A stretch of 64,000 nucleotides of DNA from Toxoplasma gondii ME49 (lineage: Eukaryota > Apicomplexa > Conoidasida > Eucoccidiorida > Sarcocystidae), in assembly GCF_000006565.2 (NCBI RefSeq), contig NC_031469.1, positions 186,001-250,000 of the forward strand, written 5' to 3'. The position numbers were made by a program, and so were the translations under genes. Positions 12,637 to 26,400 of the stretch are shown here, piece by piece. The notes beneath the pieces are model-generated. The model had not been told where the DNA came from. It did no database searches and saw only the letters and a program-made list of their open reading frames with translations. Position 1 is the first letter of the stretch. Each line of letters opens with the position of its first letter.

Positions 12637-13800
12637 TGCGAACCCTTTCCCGAAGAGAAGAGAGACGGAAAAGGCGGACGAGTTGAGTCGACAAGAGCCG
12701 GACTTCAACTGTGTGTTTAACCCGCACAAGTCGGCGGGACCCTCCGTCCGCCAACCAGCGCTTGCCGTCACTGCCCCACCGTTGTCGGTGGGAATTCAGG
12801 AACGCGTGCAGCAACCTAAATAACGCCTTTGATTCTGTGGAAAAGGAGTCACCAGATTGCGGCGTTTATGATGCACGGACAGCTACGCACTTTCTATAAA
12901 CTACGGGGAGAAACGAACAGAGAGCCGTGTCAAGCCACGGCCGCCACACGGCTCAACGAGCCATTGCCTGGGGTCGCCTCTTTTCACGAGAAAGTGCCGC
13001 GGTAGAACACAGAACTGGACGATTTCTTGGGTCACGTGAGAGACGAAATAGAGGGACGAGGCTTGAGCAAGCATGAGGAGAACAGACCTGTTTTCGCTAG
13101 GGAGCTGGCAAGGAGATGCAGAACCCGTGCAAACTAGGAAGTCACCACGGTCCACGGTGAGTGGGGAAGATGCCACACATGAGTGGGCGCGCCGACGATG
13201 TCAGCCCTCGCTCTCAAGCTCACCTTGGAGTGCCCCCTTCCTGCAGCTGGCAAACTGTCGCTGGTTGAGATATACTAAAAAGCATGGCGCCGAGCCGTCT
13301 CTCTGTTTCAAGACGTCGAGTGGGTCTTGGCAAGAAAGGGGCTCCCTCGTTGATGTTCATGGTTCTCGTTTCTACGCTGCGAATAAGCTGGCACTGGAGC
13401 TGGGGCAAAAGGCGTGGTTTCACCCGAGCAAGACTCTTGAAAGGGGCGTTTCTTGGGTAGAAGCGCAGGTTTTCGTTCGCCCACCCGGTGATGGAGCGGA
13501 AGCCAAGAGCCAGTGTTGACGGGAAGAGGCTCTCAGTTTTTTCGTGCGGCTCGGTGCCTCGTTCGTCAGTGTTATTTATTCATAGGTCCTGACTGCCAGA
13601 ATGCCGATCCGCTTTCAGTAAGCTTGGTGAAGAACAGCAGCACGCGGAAGTCAACCGTCCGATGGTGGGCTGAGGCCAACTGGTATGTGACCCCTGTTGT
13701 AGCTTTCCAGGAAGCAGTGATTTTTTTCAAATGCTTGCATCAGACGTGACGAACTCTTGTATTCCTTGCAACGTGTGCCCAAGAGAAGTTAAACTGCTTT

Positions 13801-13832
13801 GGTGAGCGGGACCGTGTTTTCCCTGCAGGACA
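13801..13832 (+). repeat. Intron-end-like direct repeat, copy 1
   Basis: Thirty-two bases starting with a splice-donor-like GGTGAGC and ending TTTTCCCTGCAGGACA, an acceptor-like end. A second copy lies exactly 170 bases downstream with four mismatches in 31 aligned bases. The flanks of the two copies are unrelated. Confidence 0.7.
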
Positions 13833-13970
13833 CGTGGTGCGCTAGAAACAGCAAGTGTCTTCCAAGGCTCAATCCAATTCATTGAACTCATAAAAAACGT
13901 AGACAGTCGCAGAAGACTTTGTTCCCGGTGCCGTCCTGTTTCCTGGGTGCTACCCTCGCAAACCCGTCCT

Positions 13971-14002
13971 GGTGAGCAGGACTATTTTTTCCCTGCAGGA
14001 CA
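13971..14002 (+). repeat. Intron-end-like direct repeat, copy 2
   Basis: Second copy of the element at 13801-13832; same donor-like start and the same TTTTCCCTGCAGGACA end. Between the two ends only 27 bases remain, too short for a normal spliceosomal intron. Confidence 0.7.
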
Positions 14003-17000
14003 GAAAATGATTGGCGTCAACCTTGCTCCACAGATTGGTTGAAGAAAAACATGAGCGCTGTAGTGGAACAAGTTTTGCGACCGAAGTCTTTTTTGACAGT
14101 TCAGAGACGCCCAGGTGCCACGAAAGAGACATTGGAGTCTCACAGATTGCAACCGAAGACGAAAACAAACTCAGGAAGGTACGCTGGTTGGAATGTGACA
14201 ACCTGAGATCCCTTAGATGAGACAAAACGGTCTCTGGCAACTGTGAAAATTTTGGACTCGTGCACAGACGCATCAGTCCTTGCCAAAGGCCGGAACTTCT
14301 GCTTGACACGCTTGCAGCAAATAAACTCGCATATCAGATGGGCAAAGACACTTTGTCCAACCGACTCTATATACTCACAAAAATACCCACGACTGCCGCG
14401 AAAAAAGATGTAGCTATCGATAGTGTCACAGAATGAAAAGGCGAGCTGCCAGTTCTGCTGTTTACTTGTACATCCCTGTGGTGGAGTGACGACTATGGGG
14501 ACGATTTTTAACGAATGTTCCTTCTTGTCAACTCGCGGTTCTGTCCACACGTCCTCCGTACATTTTGAGTTCCACCAGAGGACAGTGAAACAAACAGGGG
14601 TACATCGCCAGGGAAAATGGCCGAAGGGCACAGTCTTCCCCTACATCCTGGTTTCGTCCACACACTTTCGTCACACTACAGTGACAAGGCATTGGAAACT
14701 CCCAGTTTAGAGAGGTTCAAAGAACTGAACAAGGCAGAATGCATCAGTATTGCACACTTGTTAAGCTGCAAACTCAGTTTCATGGTACCAGACACTGGCT
14801 GACAAATTTCTGGAGGATAGACCGCAGCCTTCGACGTGTCGAATTGCCGGCGTAAGCACTCTCCTCTCTGCCTCTTCAAGCTCCTCCTCACTAGGAGCTT
14901 TACTGAAACACTCGTTGCAAAACTGTGGCACCTCACCAAGTCTGTCTTACGGGCTCTTCCTCGACAAGACTTCCACTTTAAGGGTATGACTGAGCATTCC
15001 ACCATGGACGAAAGCGATGACATGACCACATGCATGTTCTGCTGCGACAAGCCACCTGAACGATGCCAGCAGAGAAATCAGCGGTTGCTATTTCCAACGC
15101 ATATCACCATGTCCCTGGACTAACTCACCGTGCACCCCCATTCTCAGGATACCACGATCTTAGTGCGGCGTAGGAACCTTGCCAAGGTTTCTCGCAGTCA
15201 CTTCTACAAACGAGAAGCCAGAGTTGCACTGCCATCGTAGGGTTCGCTCTAATTGAACAACCACCAGTCCAAATCGTGCCGCTAAGCCACTGAAGGCGCC
15301 CATGTCTGCAGTGTGCAACTGCACTTCCTTTCTGCAATACTACTGAAATCTTCTGCTTTCCTGTGCACCGACTCACCCGCTTTTTCTAGGTGCCCGTGAA
15401 CAAGCGAAGACATCCACTTCGAGCTCTTCACTCGCATGCTCCCGTTTCACCTGAAGTAGCCGTGCAGTGAATGCTACTCTTTTGACCGGAGTATGCCATG
15501 ATTCGCCTCTTCGGTACAAGCTGTTCACAAGCGACGCTTTCACTCAAACTGGCAAGCCCCGATAACGGTGAAGAACCCGTATTCATACGGAGGAGATCTT
15601 GAGAGTTTATATTTGAAAGGCCAGCATTTGCATACGCACTGCCTTTTCTAGGCTGCATCTCAAAAGTTCTGCAAATATGCTGTTTTCGTCTAAATGACCC
15701 TTGCAACCACCGGCTCTCTACGATGCACACAGTAACTTGCTTGTACCAATCCACAATGTGAGTTGCGACAGTCCTAACTTCGTTGTGAGTTACACAGACA
15801 CAAAGCACATGACAAGGTCATGTTAGTTCTTGGGCGAACGACTTCCGAACCTTGGTCTTTCCTTTAGTAGAGGGTGACGAGATCCGTACCCCTCAGGAGA
15901 GTGATGATTATGGCTGTGTCCCCCCCCGCCGTCAATGTTGGAAAGGTCCGCGTCCATCCACCTGGCAGTATCCTTTCTCGAGTTCTGTTGACCTCAATTC
16001 CTCGCAGAATTCCCCAGTTTAGGTCTTGCTCCATAGGTTTGTCGTGTGCCCGATAATCCAGGGTCGCGGCAGGTTTGTTTGCGGACGACCAGCCTAAGCA
16101 GTCGGAGGGGTTCTGTCGAACGGCATTTGTATTCGGAGCCAGGTCTTTCACCGAGACTCTCTCGACGACATTTTTCACTGGAAATCCCCTGCACACGTCC
16201 TCCGCGTAAGTTTTTTCGCAACGGCGCCGCGCGGTACCTTTCGTAAATCACACACCGGCGTCCAGACCGAACATGCGGACCGACCACTGCGCTCGCTGGC
16301 AGCGCCCTTCGGCTTTTCTTTGACTTTTTTCGCGGGTTTTCTTGACAGAAACCGGCCATACTTCTTCAGCAGACGGGAGGAACTCTTGCTTTTCGTTCCT
16401 CTGCTTACATTTTTTCGTCCTTCTGAAGACCGAGTCGCAACGGCGTGGTTTTTCCTGCCCGCCCTTGAGCAGTCGCAGAAGACACGGCAAGCGCCCCCCC
16501 TCTTTTCCGTGCTGTCTTTCCTCTCGAGCATGTGCAGCCTCCTTCCGTCACGTCTGAACACGATTCCCTCTCGTTTCTCTATAGACTTTTCTCTTTTTCA
16601 CAGATGCTTCTATCACGAGTGTGTCGAACCCCTTCGAAGAGTTTTTCCGGCTGCAGACTTCTGTTCCACGCGACACTGGCCTTTCGTCGCACGCTATCGA
16701 CGAAGGCAGCGCGCATCGTTGAGGAGAGCGTTTGCCGAAAGTCTTTCGGTGCGGTGCAGATGCCGCGTTTTCCCCGCCATTCAACTGTGTGTGAAAGTCC
16801 CTCTCTTTTCACCAAGTCTCTGCAACGTGTAAAGCGCTGGACCTCACAGCCGGTTAACTCCGGCCTGGCACAGGGTCTCGGCTGCAGAACAAGGGGGAAC
16901 CTTCCACGGCCATCTAAGCCTGGCATCCCCAGACGGGTTTCTTCTTTTTATTTCTAGTTGGGTTTCCGCCGTCCCAGAGAGACAGACTTCCTTTGCCGGT

Positions 17001-17497
17001 CGCGAGCGTCCTCCTCCGCACTCCGTCTCTTTTTTTCAGTAGCTGTCCACCGACTTTCGCGAGGGATGAAGAGAGTGAAAGACGCGTTTCTTGCCACTCT
17101 TTCGTCCATCGTGTTCGTCGCCAACAGAGGGTCGTCGAAAGCAAGAAGGAAACCGCCCGGGGGACGGATCGTCTGGCTTTTGAAAGGGAGGAGGCTTCCC
17201 GTGTCTTGCGGATAAAAAGTCCAAGACTCCTGATGCTTGTCAAACGTGGTCCACCGTTTGTTTCCTTGGTTTGTTTGGCTGTCTTGACATCCGATAGAGG
17301 TTCACTCAGTGCATCTGTTCCTTTTCTCTCGCGGCTTTTAGCGTCTTTCTCTACCCCAAAGTATCGTCGTCGTTATCGCGCGTGTGCAAGAATACCACTC
17401 AAGCCTCTCTTTTTTGCTTTTTTCGAGAGATTTTTTGCTTCGTTGTTCTCCGCGCGCCTCTGTCTTTACCTCCCAGTCGTAGTGTGCTTCGCGACAG

Positions 17498-20400
17498 ATG
17501 TACACACAGAAAGCAACGCGACGGCAGAAATCGAAGTGTTCAACTCGCACCTCGTCCAGTGCTTTCGCGACAGAAGCGCTCGCTTCTCTTCGTCGTTTAC
17601 CGTGCCAGTCTAGGGCTCGATCACCTGTCAAAGAGTTGCCGGACACAGGTTGTCGCGGAGGATGCCAGCTCAGAGAAACTCTCGCGACCGGCTGTGCTGT
17701 CTGTGTGTGTCTGCGTCCTCTCGAAATGTCGGTCTCTTCTTCTCTCTCCCGCCGGAGAGAGGCCTTTTCGTGCGTCAACAGAGATGCGCGAGATGCTTGC
17801 TGCTTCTCTACAAACTACCACTGTCTCTCTGAAAACAGTGCTTCCCCAACTCGCTCTTCGTCTCGTTTTTCTCTCCCCGCACCGCATTGTCGCCCGCATG
17901 CACAATGCCCCCCGAGTTCGCGAGCAAGCCACAGGGCCTCTGTCGTCTGCTCTCGCGCGCTCCCGCCCTCTCCCGCTTCGCTGAATCGATGGGTCGAGCC
18001 CTCGCATGCAGTCGCAGGCCACGGTGTATGTACACTGGAGTCTCCGGGGCCAGCAGACGCGCCGTTCGCAACGACGGCTTGTCACTACCTCGCGCCCAGG
18101 TCATCTTTTGTCGCCGCGTCTGCCTGTCGGTCTTTCGCGGAAAGCTATCGGCGAGAATCTCTCTCTCCTCGTCTGCCTGGCGCCGCAGGGATTTCAGAGT
18201 TCTGGGAGGAACGCTCGGTGTTCAACGCCCAGGAAGACCAACGCGACAGAGAGAACTGCAGAGACGTTTCGTACGTGGAGACGGATTCCGGACTTTTCGC
18301 CTTCAGGCCTCAGCAGGAGCAGGGACGCACGCGAGTCGTCTCCCTCGAACTAGATCCGTACAGCCAAGCCAAGACTCGCTGGGGCCGAACGCAGAACATC
18401 CCCGCTGTCGGGGCCGCTCTTGTGGTCCGCAGCGGCGACGCATACACCGCAGGAAGGCGAGGCGGAGAGGTACTTGAGATAGGGATTTGTTTTTAGGCAA
18501 CATTTGCGAGAGCGTTCGTAGTTATGGAGCGAGGGAAGTTTCAGAGCAAGCACGCAGACAGCAGGCACCGGCAGCCGAGGGAAGCCTTTTGAGATATTTT
18601 AGATCCGGGAAGCGATCAGCGACGACCTTAGTGTTCTGTTGCCTGTATCGCTGTACCGATGATCCAGGAACTTCTTTTTCCTTGAGAACGGCTGCGACTT
18701 CCCACTCCCGAGAAGCTCGACGTTCTGTTTTTTTGATTCGTTCAAGCATCTGTTCGATCTCGGGAAGACAGCTGTCGAGGGAACACACCTCCATGTCGAT
18801 AAAAAGGATCTCAAATTTAATTGTGTGATGGCGCCTTCTTGTCCTATATCTTGCTCGCATAGACCGTGCCTTTCGCCCCATGTATGTGATCTCGTTCCCT
18901 CTCAGCTTGCTTTCGTGTAGCCTCTCGCCCTTTCCGCGTCTCTGGGATTGCTCTGTTCGAATGGGCTTCACACTCGTCATCTCCCCATTGTGCTTTTTAC
19001 GTCACACTGTCATTCTTTGCCATTTTTTCTCAATTTCCTCGTCCACTGCCCCTGCAGGGAAACGCACGAGCCTTTCAATCTCTGGTTTTTTCCTTTAATT
19101 CTTTCCGGTTCTGTCTCTCGCATCGCTGTTGCTGTCGGGTTCTCTCTTTTCCGTCGCCTGTCTCCACCTGTCTTTGCCCCTTGTGTCTCCATCTGTATCT
19201 GCCCTTTGTGTCTGCATCTTTCCTGGCTCTCCTTTTTGTTGCATGCAGACGAGAGACAGAATACCATTCAGCTTGCGAAACACAGAGAGAACCACTACCA
19301 AGGGAGACTTCAAGGTAGCTCATGCGGCAAGAGAGAGAGAGAAGGCCAGTTGCCTGAAAGAGTCGGTCAACGTACACCGTCGGGCGCAGGGCCCGCGTTC
19401 TCACAATCTTTTTCCAAATGCACAGCGAACGAGGGGTGTCTCAGGTCCCTCTGGAAACAGGTGGTTGAAAGCTGTCTCTCCTGACTTCTCACACTTCTCA
19501 GAAGAGGTTTCAGATTGCAAGGAACTCTCAGAGACCCATCGCCGCGAGGCCCAGGCATTCGCTGCTCACGGTGACTCCCTCCCCACGCGCGACGCGTCTC
19601 ACATGTTTTCCTCCTGCCACTATCCGCATGACCAGGGTCCCCCCGTCTTCTCTTCTTCGACTCTTCTCTTTCCCGAGGAGGCCGACGACGTTTGCAGTCG
19701 ACAGGGCGGTTGTCCTCGCTCTCCGCCTCGCGGGCCTGTCCGTCCTTCTCCCCGGAGGCTAAGTGTTCCCCACCAGGTGCCGCTGAAAAAAGATCCGCGA
19801 CTCTCGAGCGAGCCGAAGTCGCGAGCAAGGTCAGTGTCTACGAAAGGCCTCGCACGGAAAGAGACAGGGCGCAAGGAGATACCCCGCGAGGAAACGGGGC
19901 GAGGTGTGAGAGGCGGCGCCGGGTGTCGCTTAGCTTTCGCGGCGGGAGGGCGCGACAGAGACGGACAGACGCGAAGCACACCGGAAGAGACGAAACGGCG
20001 AGACAAGAAGACTTCTGTGTCTCCGTTAGGAATCCGAGTAACCCCCGGAGGCGACCGAGGAGGAGGGCGACTTGGTGGCGCGGCCCTGGTCGCGAGAGGC
20101 CTCACCTCACAGAGGACCATGACTGGCAAGCGGAGAGAGAGTGCAGAGAAGGAAATCCGAGGCCCAAGGGCCTACTCGTTTTCACCCTACGAACTGCTTG
20201 AGGAGGACGTCGGCAGAAGACACCTTGCCGCCGAAGAACAGCCCAACGGTGACTGGACGCCCTTGGAGGAGACAGACAAGACTGGCGGAGTCTGTTCTCG
20301 CGGTCCCTCTTGCCCTTCTTCCCCGGTGCACTGCCCTGTCTCGTCTGACGCCAGAGCTGAGCTGCTTGAGCCTCGCCTGTCTAGAGATGCGCCCCTGTCC

Positions 20401-23400
20401 CCTGGGGCGTCGTGCGCCCACCTTGGCTCACGTCTTGCATGTCGCAGGCGGGATTCTGACAGGCTGCGGCTCGAATGCGAGCGAGAATTCGAGCGAGGAG
20501 ACCCCCAGAGAGACAGCCCCTGTGGCGTCTCAACTCGTCTGTGTCCGTCGGAGTCGAACGCGAACCACCTGTCGACCAAAGTCGTGAAAGGCAGGTCGTT
20601 TCGCGTTGCTCGGCGTCGACAGAGTCTCCCTAGCGAGGAACTAGACAAAGGCTTCGAGGTCTTTGACCGGCGAGAAGACAGAGTGACCGTGGTTTCTCTC
20701 GGGGCGGCGGCAGGGCGCAGCAGCACTCCCGCGAAGGCCCCAGGGAGACAGGGTTTCGAGTGGGGAGGACGGCGAGTAGACAGGGCCTCCTTTTCCTCTT
20801 GCGCCTCTCCAGAAGAGCTCTGTGCCGACTGGGGGCCCTGGGCCGGTGGGGAAGACCAGGGAAGGGATCGAACGACGCGTCATCGTTCAAGAGAGATCTC
20901 TCCCAAGAAAGGCATCCATTCGTCTCCAGGAGAGAGAGAAGAACGGTTTTCTTCTCCTGCAGTCTCCTCGTCAGTGCTTCCGAGCTTTCAAGAGATGCAA
21001 GACCGCAGGCACATGGACACGGAAAGTCTCCAAACGCGGTTTTTTCCAAACAAAGATCTTCTGGACGGGGCCCGCGGCGCGGCTCTCTCGCCTGTTCGAC
21101 ACTCGCGACGCTTCTCAGTCCACGGGTGCGCTCAAAGCCGTTCCGCGCGCCCTCGACTGGCGTCCTCGTGTCTTCCTTTTCGCGAGAGGAATCGACCCGC
21201 AGCCCCTGAAGAGGAGAGAGAAGGCACGTCTGCGCTGTGTGAAGATTTGGCTGCGTTGGTGGAGGAGGCGAAAGCCTTTCAGACGGGAGAGAACTTGACC
21301 CACCTGCGTTCGCTCCAGCAGGCGATTGCGATGCGCCTGCGAGAAAATATCAGAGAACAAATGGCTGCGATCGAGTCTCTGGAGTTGATGCAAGACCTCC
21401 GACCTTGTGCTTTGCAGGCAAGTTCCTCTGCGACTTCCGCACCCCGCGAACTCCGACGCGCAGACACCGCGGCGGTTGCCGAGGCGAATCTGGAGCCTGC
21501 CCAGGGGCCGGTTCCGGGCCTCTGTGAGGCGCGGGGCTCAGAGACAGAAGACCCCCCTGCGGGAGAAGAAGAACCACGAGCGGGAGAGCAACACCTTGCG
21601 TCTTGCTTGGCACTTCTGCGGAGTCAAGTGCGCCGCGAACAAGAGCGACAGCGCATTTTGCTGGAGAAACACCGCATGCTGCAGGAAGAAGAAGAGCGAC
21701 AGAATGCGGAGTGGCTGCGCGAGAGAGAGACCCTCTCGAGAAGGGAGAGAGAGTGTGGGAAGGGCGAGCGAGAAGCGGTCAGACAAGATCGAGCAAGAGA
21801 AGATCCTAGTCGCCGTCAAGGCCCGTGGAATCGGAGACAGGTTGAAGACCTGAGTGAGAGGGAGGCGACGCGCGCAGAGAGCGAAAGAGTCGTTTTCCTC
21901 GCCCGTAGGTGTAAAGAAGCTGAAGACTATGAAAGGCCTTCGCAGCGACGCCTTTGCGAGTCCTTCGCTTCCTCACCGAATGTCGAGCTTTCGGTACTTC
22001 CTGGTGTCTCCCCGGGGAAGCGACGGAGCTCGTCTCAGCTTCCGCGCCGTCCCCGCACGTGTCTCTCGTCGTCGCTGCCGCCTTCTACGCATGTGGAGCC
22101 CCAGGCGGAAGCGTCCGAAGAGAAGAGGAGACGGCGGGCTTCTCTCGGAGACATCGACTTCCCGGGGCGAGGGACGTCGCTCCTGGAGCCCGAGGACGAA
22201 GAGGAGACAGGCCTCGCGGAACTCGTCGAGCAGCAGCGCCTGAAGCTGCTCGCCCTGAGAGAAGAGAGACTGCGCATGCAGAGCGAGAGAGCGAGACTGG
22301 AGAAGACGGCGGACTTGGATCCGAGGAACAAAGACCTGCAAGGTGTAAGCCTGTCCGTAGCACGGAGCCTGCTGCCGAGGGGCGTATCTCATCGAACGTC
22401 AAGGCGAGGACAAGAGGAAGCGGTGGAGAAGGAAGTTTTTCAGAGCGCAGGAGAAGCGAGCCGGGAACGTGGTCCTTCTCCTGGCGACGCCGAAGTGCAC
22501 AGTGCGCGTTACGCAGCAAAGAACGACCCCACTGTATCCGCCGATGCCTTTCAGCGTTGCTTCGATTCGCATGCGTCGCAGTTTCCCTGGGAAGCGGGGC
22601 TCTCAGACCTTCTGAGAGAAGAGACACGAGCTGTCGACTCAGGCATCAACACGAAGGAGCGGCCGTCGTCTTTGTTGAGGGGCTTTCAAGAGACAAAGAT
22701 TCCCTCGTCCTCGTCGGATGCGTCTGCTCTCTCTGGATTCGCTTTCTTCTCGGAGAAGAAACCTTTGCAGAAGAAGGACGATCTGAGATCGTGCCAGCGA
22801 CTGACGAGAGAGCGTGTGATGGCGCGCAGGCGCCGCGAGCAGGAGGAAGCGGAGGCCGCGGAAGCAGAGCTCGAGAGGCGGAAACGAAATCTGGCGAAGC
22901 TTTCAGAAAAAACGAGAAAATTGGTGCAGAGACACTTGCAGGCCTCAAGAGCGCGCGCGAGAGGGACTTCGTCGACTGAGCCTTCTGGCCCTACCACCGC
23001 TCGGCAGAACCCCTGCACTTCAGCGCGAAACGCCGAGGGCGGAAACAAGGACGCAGGAAAAGGGAAGAACGCCTCGGTGAGAGCGTCGGGTGTACGTACA
23101 CCGGAATCCCGAGGCGCTTTCGCGGTTCAAGGTTCTTCTCTTCGCCAGCAGGAGGGCGCGGAAGGACGCGCGTGTGGAGGCTCATCGCGAATCGGTAGAG
23201 AAGCGGAGAGAAGTGGAACCGAGAGCGGGACAGGCAAGGACTCGAGAGGAGAGAGCAAATCACTGGTTTCTGAGAGAACACGAGAATCCCCGAACTTCCA
23301 GAGTCGCCATGACGCGAGATCCTACATCCTTGGCCCTTCTCGGCCACTTCCGAGGATGAGGAGACAAGACGGAAAAGGAGAACCAGAAGGGGAAGAAAGA

Positions 23401-26400
23401 AGAGACACGTACAGCGCGCGTCTTCCTGAAACAGCACCCACGCGGTCCCCGACGGAGTCGAGGTGTTTGAAGGAAACAGAGAAAACCGAGCCAGCCTCTC
23501 TGGACTCTTCTCTTCGGCGCTCCCGCTCTCAGCCTTCTCTGAACTTTAATGGAGAGGCTCGACGCGATTGCCAGAGACGCCAGAGTGTGGAGCCTGTTTC
23601 AAATGTGTCAGTCTTGCCTTTCTGCTTCCCTGAGCGTTCGTCGAAATCCGAGAGCGTTCGCAGCGAGAGAAGCAGTGCTGGCGGAATCAGCAGTGGACCT
23701 CTTGCCTTTCTTCCTCCCGTTTATTGTCGCTGTTGCCTCCACAGTGTTATTGTGCCTTCTACGCTGCCTCCGCCTCTCGGGGTTCCTTCTCAGGTCTCGG
23801 GTCTGCCCCTTGCACCGACAGAGGCTGTGTCTCCTGTCCCCTGTGTCGACCTCGCGCCCCGTTCCCTCTCGCCGAACAGGCGAGACATGCCGCCGTCTCG
23901 GCTTCCTCTCTCTGGAAGTACAGGATCTACTCACGTAATTCTTCTCACCCCCACACACGTGCAAGGCCCAGGGGCGACAGGCCCGTTGCCTCTTCCGTCC
24001 TGCGCGCACGGCTTGCCGTTCCCACCGCCTCACTCAGGACAGATCGGCGGTCGCGCGACCGCTAGTTGGGCTCCAAAGGTCCCATTGCCAACTGGAACCG
24101 CACACGCGCTCGGAGACCGCGAGAAGGGGCAGGCGAGTGAAGGACTCCGAGAAGGCGAGGACGAAGGCGAGAATCCGGTGAAGGGAGAAGGCTTTGAATC
24201 GGGCAATTCTCTGCATGCGCTCTCGCCTAAAAAGGCGACAGGACATGGGCCAGAAAGCGAGCGAGATGCAGGGGAATGGAAAACTCTCCCAGGTCAAAAC
24301 AGTCTTTTGAAAGCGGTTGCAGAGCGACGAACACACGACAGACGAGGCCAACACGCAGGATCGCCGACGGAACCTCTTTCTCCCGGTTTTTCTGTCCAAC
24401 TCCCTCTGTCTCCGTCTGAAGGAGAAGACTCTCTCCAAGCTGCTCGCGATCTCCTCGAGAAAGAAATGATGCAGCGGCTGATCGCGAAACAGAAAAGCTA
24501 CAACCGCGCCTCTCCCTCGCCGCGTATCTCGGCAGGCGACGCTTGCCTCTCTCCACCTGGAAACGCCAGCGAGACGGTCGCCATACCTCCTGTGTCTCCT
24601 GCGCCGAAAACAAGAAAGGTGGAACCAGAGCCAGAACAAGAAAGCGAGTCAGAAAGGGGAGAAGAACGACGAGAAGGAAAAGGACATCTTCAAAGAAAAG
24701 AGATACCTAGGAGAGAAGGTATGGGGGGACTGCTTGACGCCGCCACCTCGCCCGTTCAAGTTCTTCGGCCGTCCGCAGGTTCAGCGTCGTCGAGACAGAG
24801 AGGAGAGAGAAATAGGGAAACATACAGAACTGAACGGGAGGATTCTCCAGGAAGGGAGTATTCGGTTCTTCCTGAAGTCGAAACGGAGGGAAATAGATGC
24901 AACTTAAGAGCTGCGGATGCGTCTTCCCACCCGCATTTCCAGTCCCTGCCGAGGGTGTCTCCTCGCGCGCTCCGCTGTACAGACACCCCGCGGGGCGAGC
25001 AGGAGACGGGACCTGTCACGCTGGACCGCGCCTGTTCGCCACTTCTCGTTCTTTTTCCTGAGTCTTCTTCGAGATCTGCAGCTCCATCGCACCGGTTTGA
25101 CATTAATCCTGAGTCTTGCATGCGCTCGCTTTCTTCCTCCAGTTTCCAAGAGGGTCTTGGCGGGCTTTCATGTTGTCGGCCGCCAGAAAACTCGAGCGTT
25201 TCTTCTCCCTCGTCTCCCTCTGGCTTGTCCTCTCCGGCATCTCCGTTCCGCGGTCCTGAGAGAGACAGACAACACGGAGACTCGCCATGCCTCGCTCCGG
25301 CCGACGACGGAGGCTTGCCCTCGCGAGAGCCTCCTTCGATTGGAGGCGCTTTGCGTGGCGTATCTCCTCGTTCGCATGCGCTTTCCGGCTCGTCTCCTGA
25401 CTCAGAAACCTTTGCCCCGGAGGCAAGGGGTCTGTCTCCGTTGGCCCGCGAGGCCGACCGGTGCGCTCTGCCGAGTTCCTTCGAGCCCGTGGTGCCCCCG
25501 CCGCCGTCGCCGTGTGGGGTTGTCTCTCAGGAGACTGCAGGGCCTTCGCAAGAGAGCGACTGTGCCCTGGAGGCTCAGCAGAGAAGAGACGGTTTGCCGC
25601 GGCGCGAGAGTCTGGGCAGTCCGCATTTTTTCGGCGCAGGTGAAGACATTGTCAAGAAGGTGCTTGTGGGGATCTGCGATGTGATTCGAGAGCAAGAAGC
25701 CGAAGCTTTCGCGTCGGAGGTGACCCCGTTGGGAGGCGCAGGCAGCCACGAAGAAGAGCCAAGCGAAAGGGAAACTTGGGAGACGATTCTCCGGTCTCTC
25801 ACTCGCTTCCGGGAAAGGAGACACTTGGGCCCTCTGCGGCCAAACAGAGGGGTCGACGCGCTGCAAAAAACCGAGCGAAAAACCGAGCGGGGAGGCAACA
25901 GCCCGGCGGCGACGGAGAGGCAACAAGGGGTGGGAGTCTCGTCGAGCATAGCTGGCAGGCAAGTGTCTCCCCGAGCTTCGGAGTTTTCGCGTTCGCGCCC
26001 GGCCGAAGATCACTTGTTTCCTCGACTTTGGAATTCCTCTTCGCCTTCTGGGACGCCTCCTCAACCGCCGCCTGTGTCTCCTCGTGTGTTGCCTTCCCAA
26101 GAGGTTCCGACTGCAAGCGCCGCGACTCCAGAGTCATGTGGCTTGCCGTCAAGCACAGACACAGCCTTATCGCCTCGTCCGCGCGCTCCCCTGTCTCCGT
26201 TGCTCCCCTCGGCAGGCCCGGGTCCCTCGCCCTCACGTGTGTCTCCGCTGCCGTCGCCGTCCCTCGGGGTTCTCTCATCGTCGCTCGGCCTCGCGGGCGA
26301 CGCAGGCGAGAAGGTCGAGCGGCACCTCCCTGCGCCGCTGCAACTGGGGGCCCTCCGGAGTCCTCGGAGTCCGCGGCCCGCCCGGCACTTCGCGTGGAGC

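Larger units (their letters stand above)
12637..17497. other. Long spacer between divergent genes
   Basis: About 4.9 kb between the hydroxylase start and the giant-gene ATG; it must contain both promoters. The stretch 16.3-17.5 kb is pyrimidine-rich and full of short frames, as expected of a long 5' leader. A minus-strand frame of 163 codons (14140-14631) opens with GTG rather than ATG and matches no family known to me. A repeat pair lies near 13.8-14.0 kb. No core promoter motif could be assigned. Confidence 0.5.

Noticed and set aside
16320..16957. Overlapping plus-strand frames of 141-170 codons upstream of the giant gene
   Set aside because: One resembles a mitochondrial leader (LLSRVCRTPSKSFSGCRLL), but neither links in phase to a downstream exon; a 5' leader is the simpler reading.
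21954..22979. Plus-strand 341-codon alternative frame
   Set aside because: Same-strand shadow of the giant exon; Arg-rich, no motif, and the main frame has the coiled-coil pattern here.
24034..24639. Minus-strand 201-codon frame inside the giant exon
   Set aside because: Overlaps the 3,118-codon plus-strand exon; its Arg/Ser/Phe-rich composition is the mirror of the biased coding strand and it has no splice or family support.
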